Origin: a virus
IMG/VR virus record: IMGVR_UViG_3300024518_005299
Span: 62,001-126,000 of that record
Strand: one strand, 5' to 3'
DNA: 64,000 nt
Within the stretch, counting starts at the first letter, position 1. Each line of letters opens with the position of its first letter. Shown here piece after piece: positions 59,986 to 64,000 of this stretch. Position numbers and translations under genes: made by a program. Under the pieces are notes generated by a model. The model searched no databases. It was not told the DNA's origin and worked only from the letters and a program-made list of their open reading frames with translations.

Positions 59986-60476
59986 CTGGACAAACCGTTC
60001 TCTAGTCCGTCCAGCAACGCTCGTAGTAGCCCTAGTTCTCTTTCAGTTAGTTTGGCGTCAATATCTATCATGATAGGACCAACTAGAACGTCCATGAGGA
60101 GTGCGGCATCTTTAATGTCTGCCCTAGATTCTGAGTTTAACCCCATCTTCTCACTGTATTGATCAACTAGTGTGCGAATAAGATTTGTAGTATTCAATGC
60201 TTGGAGTTTAGCTGGATCATTCAATAGGCCTTTCCCATTGTTAATGACTTCCAAAGCTTTATTTTTACGTTCATCATTCCAATTTTGGGAAATCCTACTA
60301 CTGGTGATTTCCGCTACGGAAATAATCTTAGTCTTTAATTGATTATACTCAGGTTGTGATAAGCCTGCAATATCATGTCGCTTATTAGAGATAGTAGAAC
60401 AACTAGCGAGAACAGTAATAATACCGCCCATTGTAAAGAGAGCTAGTCGTGACGGAGACATCCATAACGTTTTCAT
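59982..60476 (-). CDS. Predicted lipoprotein, 164 aa
   Basis: A long signal sequence (PSRLALFTMGGIITVLASCST) has lipobox LASC, with Cys at residue 26. The mature part is helical (YNQLKTKIISVAEITSSRI and ELGLLRALLDGLENGLSR). It is similar in layout, though not clearly in sequence, to the other lipoprotein 0.5 kb downstream. Envelope location is predicted; function unknown. Confidence 0.72.
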   Translation of the reverse strand: MKTLWMSPSRLALFTMGGIITVLASCSTISNKRHDIAGLSQPEYNQLKTKIISVAEITSSRISQNWNDERKNKALEVINNGKGLLNDPAKLQALNTTNLIRTLVDQYSEKMGLNSESRADIKDAALLMDVLVGPIMIDIDAKLTERELGLLRALLDGLENGLSR

Positions 60477-60485
60477 ATTTATATC

Positions 60486-61073
60486 CTAATCGTAGTATCC
60501 TGGCTGACTACCAGGCTCAGCATTAACGTTGACACCTGGAGGTGCTTTACGTTTTAACTTATCTTCCTGTTTAGTTTCTAAAGCTCGAAGTTTGCGCATG
60601 GCTTCTTTCTGAGCCCTTGCGCCCATAGTAAGTGAAGGTAAGGACCCCTCGTCGAATTTAGTAGACTCAAGTACAACCTTATCTGCTTGTACAGGGGTTG
60701 GCATTTTTAATCTATTAGTTGGATTTTCTGGGAACTCTAAAGGAGGTACGTCGTCATCCGGCATGACGTTCATAACGGGCTGTGGCATACTCCCAGGCCC
60801 CGCATCAAATGGGTCGCCCTGAACTTCGATATCGATTCCGGGCAAAGCAGGGACCAATCCCGGGGGAACTGGGTCACGATGCGTCGGCGTTTCTATCACC
60901 CTCACTGTCGTTTTATTATCCTGGGGTGCTGTTTCACCTTCTAGTTGTTCTAAAAGCAACCTCTTGCCTTCTTCCCCGACCTCAAACTCTTTGCCATCTA
61001 TATCGACAACAAAGGTAGGATCGTCCTTTTTGAGCGGTTGTTTGAGATAGTCACATATAATTATTCTAGCCAT
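60486..61073 (-). CDS. Hypothetical protein with Pro-rich linker, 195 aa
   Basis: The N-terminal ~48 residues (ARIIICDYLKQPLKKDDPTFVVDIDGKEFEVGEEGKRLLLEQL) form a compact beta-beta-helix unit reminiscent of Lsr2-type dimerisation domains. A long Pro/Gly/Asp-rich disordered region and a basic helical stretch (KEAMRKLRALETKQEDKLKRK) follow. The similarity is only suggestive. It lies 27 nt downstream of phoH with AGAGGAAA before the ATG. Confidence 0.65.
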   Translation of the reverse strand: MARIIICDYLKQPLKKDDPTFVVDIDGKEFEVGEEGKRLLLEQLEGETAPQDNKTTVRVIETPTHRDPVPPGLVPALPGIDIEVQGDPFDAGPGSMPQPVMNVMPDDDVPPLEFPENPTNRLKMPTPVQADKVVLESTKFDEGSLPSLTMGARAQKEAMRKLRALETKQEDKLKRKAPPGVNVNAEPGSQPGYYD

Positions 61074-61092
61074 TATTTTCCTCTTGTATTAT

Positions 61093-61104
61093 ATGGTACA
61101 CTAA
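61093..61104 (-). promoter_or_regulatory. Diverged copy of the 12-mer (TTAGTGTACCAT)
   Basis: Differs from the other copies at two positions and is followed directly by ATAATAC. It overlaps the phoH stop and precedes the 195 aa gene by about 20 nt, the same stop-overlapping position as copy 2. Confidence 0.35.
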
Positions 61105-61799
61105 AATAACGTTTCATTGAACCGCTCCATCAATTCAAATAAAAGATGATGCCGCTGAATATCATCTTTGTGGCATAATTCCACGATACCTACGCCAGTC
61201 ATACCATCTAAGCGCTCTATTGCATCAGAAAGCGCTGAGTCCTCAGAGCCTAAATCAGACTGGGCTAGATCACCATTGAAAACCATTTTAGAATGAGCAC
61301 CTAGACGACTCATAATCATATAGACCCCTTTTCCTGATAGTCTAATGTTTTGAGCTTCTTCAACAATGATAAAAGCGTTATTTAAACTACGACCGCGCAA
61401 CAATGTCAAAGGTGCAAACTCTATAGTGCCATCATAGATCATTTTATTTATAATATCTCGATCTAAAAAGGCATTTAGATTATCAAGAACTGACGATCCA
61501 AAAGGTAACATTTTTTCTACAATATTGCCAGGCAGCGCGCCAATAGATTCCCCAAACTTATTGCCAATCACTGGTCGGACAACTATAATTCTATGAACTT
61601 TATTGTCTGGATGTAATAACTCTAATATAGCTTGCCACGTGGCGAGGAAAGTTTTACCCGATCCCGCATAACCAATACCAAACGTAAACGTGTTACGTTG
61701 CATGCTCTCTAGGTATGCTGATTGATTTTGGGATCTTGGTTGAGCTTTAGATTTAAGATGAATTTCTGTTGATTGATTTCCTCTTGATTTTCTAGACAA
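61101..61799 (-). CDS. phoH: PhoH-like ATPase
   Basis: 232 aa P-loop ATPase common in phages. GIGYAGSGKT (41-50) is Walker A; IVVRPVIGNKFGESIGALPG and EKMLPFGSSVLDNL are PhoH-specific; AFIIVEEAQNI is Walker B; and MIMSRLGAHSKMVFNGDLAQSD is the sensor region. The N-terminal ~30 residues are basic. Family members couple ATP hydrolysis to RNA handling, but the phage role is not settled. AAGGAG lies before the ATG. Confidence 0.92.
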   Translation of the reverse strand: MSRKSRGNQSTEIHLKSKAQPRSQNQSAYLESMQRNTFTFGIGYAGSGKTFLATWQAILELLHPDNKVHRIIVVRPVIGNKFGESIGALPGNIVEKMLPFGSSVLDNLNAFLDRDIINKMIYDGTIEFAPLTLLRGRSLNNAFIIVEEAQNIRLSGKGVYMIMSRLGAHSKMVFNGDLAQSDLGSEDSALSDAIERLDGMTGVGIVELCHKDDIQRHHLLFELMERFNETLF

Positions 61800-61835
61800 T
61801 AATTTGCTCCTTATTAAATAAGTAAGTTATATAAA

Positions 61836-62396
61836 TTAATATGCAGACGCCCATCCTTTAAATTTGGGGTCGTCTAGTAGTAGCTTGCCGTCGAGATGAT
61901 CTAGTTCATGAAGAAAAATTCTAGCATCTAAACCTACAAACATTTCTTCCTTATAAGCTACGCCGTCTTCATCTGTATAGTCAACAAAGATACGACTTTG
62001 ACGTTGGACTTTAGCGCCTTTGACATTCTCTGGCAGGTTAGGCACTGAGAAACAATTCTCGACACCGACCGACTTTCCTTCGCCGCGAATAAGCTTAGGG
62101 TTAATAACTGTAATGATCTGATCACTACTGAACGGTTTGCGCATCACAAAGACTCGTTTAGCGACACCAAGCTGTATAGCCGCCATGCCCAAGCCATCAT
62201 TTTCCATCACGTAATCTTTTAGAGCCTGCACAAGCTCCTTAGTGTTCTTATCTATATATAATTGACCACTATTATCACCTAGAACAAATGCTACAGTGTC
62301 ACTAACTTTGCGCAAGGTTGCTACGTCTTGTTCGTTAGCAATAGTCAATAATTTGAATTTCTTTTCTTCTGTAGTAGTCGTTTTTTCTTCACTCAT
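61836..62396 (-). CDS. def: Peptide deformylase
   Basis: Removes the formyl group from new polypeptides. All three motifs are present: GLGMAAIQ (68-75), ENCFS with metal ligand C115, and HELDH (H163, E164, H167). An N-terminal Thr/Glu/Lys-rich extension of about 12 residues precedes the fold. At 186 aa it is longer than minimal phage deformylases. The ENC in place of EGC is a small variation. It overlaps the methionine aminopeptidase gene by 4 nt, so the two N-terminal processing enzymes are probably co-translated. Confidence 0.93.
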   Translation of the reverse strand: MSEEKTTTTEEKKFKLLTIANEQDVATLRKVSDTVAFVLGDNSGQLYIDKNTKELVQALKDYVMENDGLGMAAIQLGVAKRVFVMRKPFSSDQIITVINPKLIRGEGKSVGVENCFSVPNLPENVKGAKVQRQSRIFVDYTDEDGVAYKEEMFVGLDARIFLHELDHLDGKLLLDDPKFKGWASAY

Positions 62397-63136
62397 GTTT
62401 CATTACCGGTAAGATTAATTGCTCCGTTTAGACCAATAAAAATAGTATCCTCAAAATGTGACGCCCAACCATTAGAGGTCACAGAAAATCCATCGTAACT
62501 ATTGTGCTTTAATTTATAACTATCCATTGATAACACAGGCTCGACAGCGTATGCGCGCCCTACCTGAAACACCTCTGTTGATGACGTTTCATAGTTAGGT
62601 ATCTGTGGATCAATATGAATGGCGCGCCCTATACCATGCCCGCAGTATTCTTTGATCACTTTATAGCCTAGCATATAAGCACCCATTCCCACTAAAGAGC
62701 CGAAGGCACTAATAGGTTGATTGGGCATAATACAATCTTTGGCTGATTGAAAGATATGATTAGAATTCTGAATGAATTGCTTCTTCTTAACGTCGTTACT
62801 ATACGTAAATGTTCTAGCGGTGTCCGCATACCATCCTTGATATTGTACTACAAGATCTATTGTAATCATATAATTAGGATCAAGCAGCTTGTTGGGCACG
62901 CAATGCACCACATCATTATTAATCCCTAAGCAGATAGTGTGTTGATAGGGCTTGAGGGCAAACACAGGATGATAACCCTTGAGTCCTGGCGTGCCGCCTT
63001 CGTCTAGGATGTACTCCTCTAGATTTGCATCTAGTTGCTCTCCATCAATATAATTACGACACAATTCCATGCCTAATCTAATAGCCCCCGCGGCTATTTT
63101 TCCTGCCATGACCTGTTCTTCGGGAGGTTCAATCAA
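62393..63136 (-). CDS. map: Methionine aminopeptidase, type I
   Basis: Removes the initiator methionine after deformylation. Metal ligands of the pita-bread fold are all visible: D94 and D105 (ITIDLVVQYQGWYAD), H167 (CGHGIGRAIH), E199 (AVEPVL) and E229 (HFEDTIFI), plus the substrate His H78 (VVHCVP). At 247 aa it is close to E. coli Map. The 5' end overlaps the RuvB-like gene by 8 nt. Confidence 0.92.
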   Translation of the reverse strand: MIEPPEEQVMAGKIAAGAIRLGMELCRNYIDGEQLDANLEEYILDEGGTPGLKGYHPVFALKPYQHTICLGINNDVVHCVPNKLLDPNYMITIDLVVQYQGWYADTARTFTYSNDVKKKQFIQNSNHIFQSAKDCIMPNQPISAFGSLVGMGAYMLGYKVIKEYCGHGIGRAIHIDPQIPNYETSSTEVFQVGRAYAVEPVLSMDSYKLKHNSYDGFSVTSNGWASHFEDTIFIGLNGAINLTGNET

Positions 63137-64000
63137 TGCAATCCTCCCCCGTGACTTTTTTATATCCAGCCTTAGTGAGTCTACGACCTTTACCGGTGAT
63201 TTTTACCCATCCTTTTTCAAGCAGGAATGGCTCTATCTTTTTTAACACTTCTTTTTTATCTACCCTTAATTTACCAGCCATGGTTTCTAATCCGACCGTA
63301 CTATTATCAGCTAGGTATGATAGATAGTCTTGATCTTGATCGTTCACACCATCCTCATCGATACCCAAAATATCATCTAGAGTGCGAATGACATCATGTT
63401 TATTACCACCATAGAGGTTGTGGATATCAATGAATGTTTCACAGAGTTCATCTTTTAGATGGCGGATGCTACGTGAACGTCGTGCTAGCGCGTTACATAC
63501 TATTTCATTATGACCCTGTCCATGCTGACTAAGGTGCTTGATAGCTATCTGAATCTTATCTTCAATAGTATACGGCTCAAGATTAATCTTACGCAAACGA
63601 TTGAGAATAGCTTCTTCAAGCTGTGCTGGATCTGTAGTTGCAAGCGCAAAGGACATATTCTTAGGAAGAGACTCTCTCATAATGTCTCCCTTCTCAATAA
63701 AATGCATGCCATCTACACACTGAATCAAGCCCATGTCTTTCGGGGCGATGGTGCACAGGGTTGCCGGATCTTCTAGCACAGACAATAGATTGCGCTGCAC
63801 CTTATTAGGCAGCTCGTGGCACTCATCGATGAATATAATATAGTAGTTGCTTGGATTCTTCTGGGCGGCTTCGAAGAACTTGCGGAACGCCAGGGCGTCC
63901 TTGATAGCTGTACCATTAATATATATTTCTTTAGCTCCTAGTTCATCTGCCCACTCCGTCACTAACTTCGTTTTACCCAATCCGCTTCCACCAAAAATAC
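63129..64000 (-). CDS. RuvB-like AAA+ ATPase (5' end beyond the window)
   Basis: Partial gene; the frame is open to the window edge. The last visible upstream codons read IFGGSGLGKTKLV, a Walker A motif. IIFIDECHEL is Walker B and FALATTDPAQLEEAILNRLRKI holds sensor 1 and the arginine-finger region. The C-terminal winged helix (YLSYLADNSTVGLETMAGKLRV...IEPFLLEKGWVKITGKGRRLTKAGY) is the RuvB type. It may migrate Holliday junctions or act as a replication or recombination motor. No RuvA or RuvC is seen in the window. Confidence 0.85.
   Translation of the reverse strand, partial: IFGGSGLGKTKLVTEWADELGAKEIYINGTAIKDALAFRKFFEAAQKNPSNYYIIFIDECHELPNKVQRNLLSVLEDPATLCTIAPKDMGLIQCVDGMHFIEKGDIMRESLPKNMSFALATTDPAQLEEAILNRLRKINLEPYTIEDKIQIAIKHLSQHGQGHNEIVCNALARRSRSIRHLKDELCETFIDIHNLYGGNKHDVIRTLDDILGIDEDGVNDQDQDYLSYLADNSTVGLETMAGKLRVDKKEVLKKIEPFLLEKGWVKITGKGRRLTKAGYKKVTGEDCID

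Noticed and set aside
1-64000. CRISPR arrays, rRNA genes, insertion sequences, integrase or attachment sites.
   Set aside because: No regularly spaced direct repeats, rRNA-like sequence, transposase or integrase motifs were recognised by eye in this window.

Overview
The window is a 64 kb piece of a large tailed double-stranded DNA phage (Caudoviricetes). The evidence is tightly packed genes with ATGA or TAATG overlaps, a phage-type replication and nucleotide set (DnaE-like polymerase, SSB, dUTPase, dCMP deaminase, ThyX, class II ribonucleotide reductase, PhoH), tail-fibre-like proteins, a holin candidate and many homing elements. Surface-sugar enzymes and predicted lipoproteins suggest a Gram-negative host, but nothing here identifies the host. 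No tRNA, rRNA or CRISPR array was found, and both ends of the window cut through the phage genome.

Layout. Positions 1-5.2 kb hold replication and expression genes: DNA polymerase III alpha, SSB and a small sigma-70-like factor. Positions 5.2-37.2 kb form a glycan island with eleven probable glycosyltransferases, two methyltransferases, a GNAT acetyltransferase, a PLP sugar aminotransferase and a run encoding a ColD-like 3-dehydratase, a GDP-fucose-synthase/ColC-like enzyme and GDP-mannose 4,6-dehydratase. Nucleotide genes (phosphoribosyltransferase, IMP dehydrogenase, MazG, SLOG) are embedded in it. Positions 37.2-49.8 kb hold recombination and nucleotide genes, a phosphomannose-isomerase-like cupin and an A-type Fe-S carrier. 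All of this is on the plus strand. At about 49.75 kb the strand switches. From there to 64 kb the genes lie on the minus strand: u-spanin-like and holin-like genes, modular tail-fibre genes, exported proteins (a trypsin-like protease and lipoproteins), PhoH, peptide deformylase plus methionine aminopeptidase, and a RuvB-like ATPase that runs off the end.

Mobile load. I count three inteins (in a glycosyltransferase, the GDP-sugar reductase and ThyX), five GIY-YIG genes, three HNH-type genes and one Vsr-like nuclease gene, most of them fitted exactly between a stop and a start codon.

Working together. The sugar genes could convert host GDP-mannose to GDP-4-keto-6-deoxymannose and on to GDP-colitose-like or GDP-perosamine-like sugars, which the glycosyltransferases would transfer to an unknown acceptor. 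The nucleotide genes raise dTTP and GTP supply. Four copies of a 29 bp promoter-like element, three of them placing an ATG exactly 6 nt after the -10-like hexamer, suggest a phage-specific promoter class with leaderless transcripts, possibly read by the phage sigma factor.
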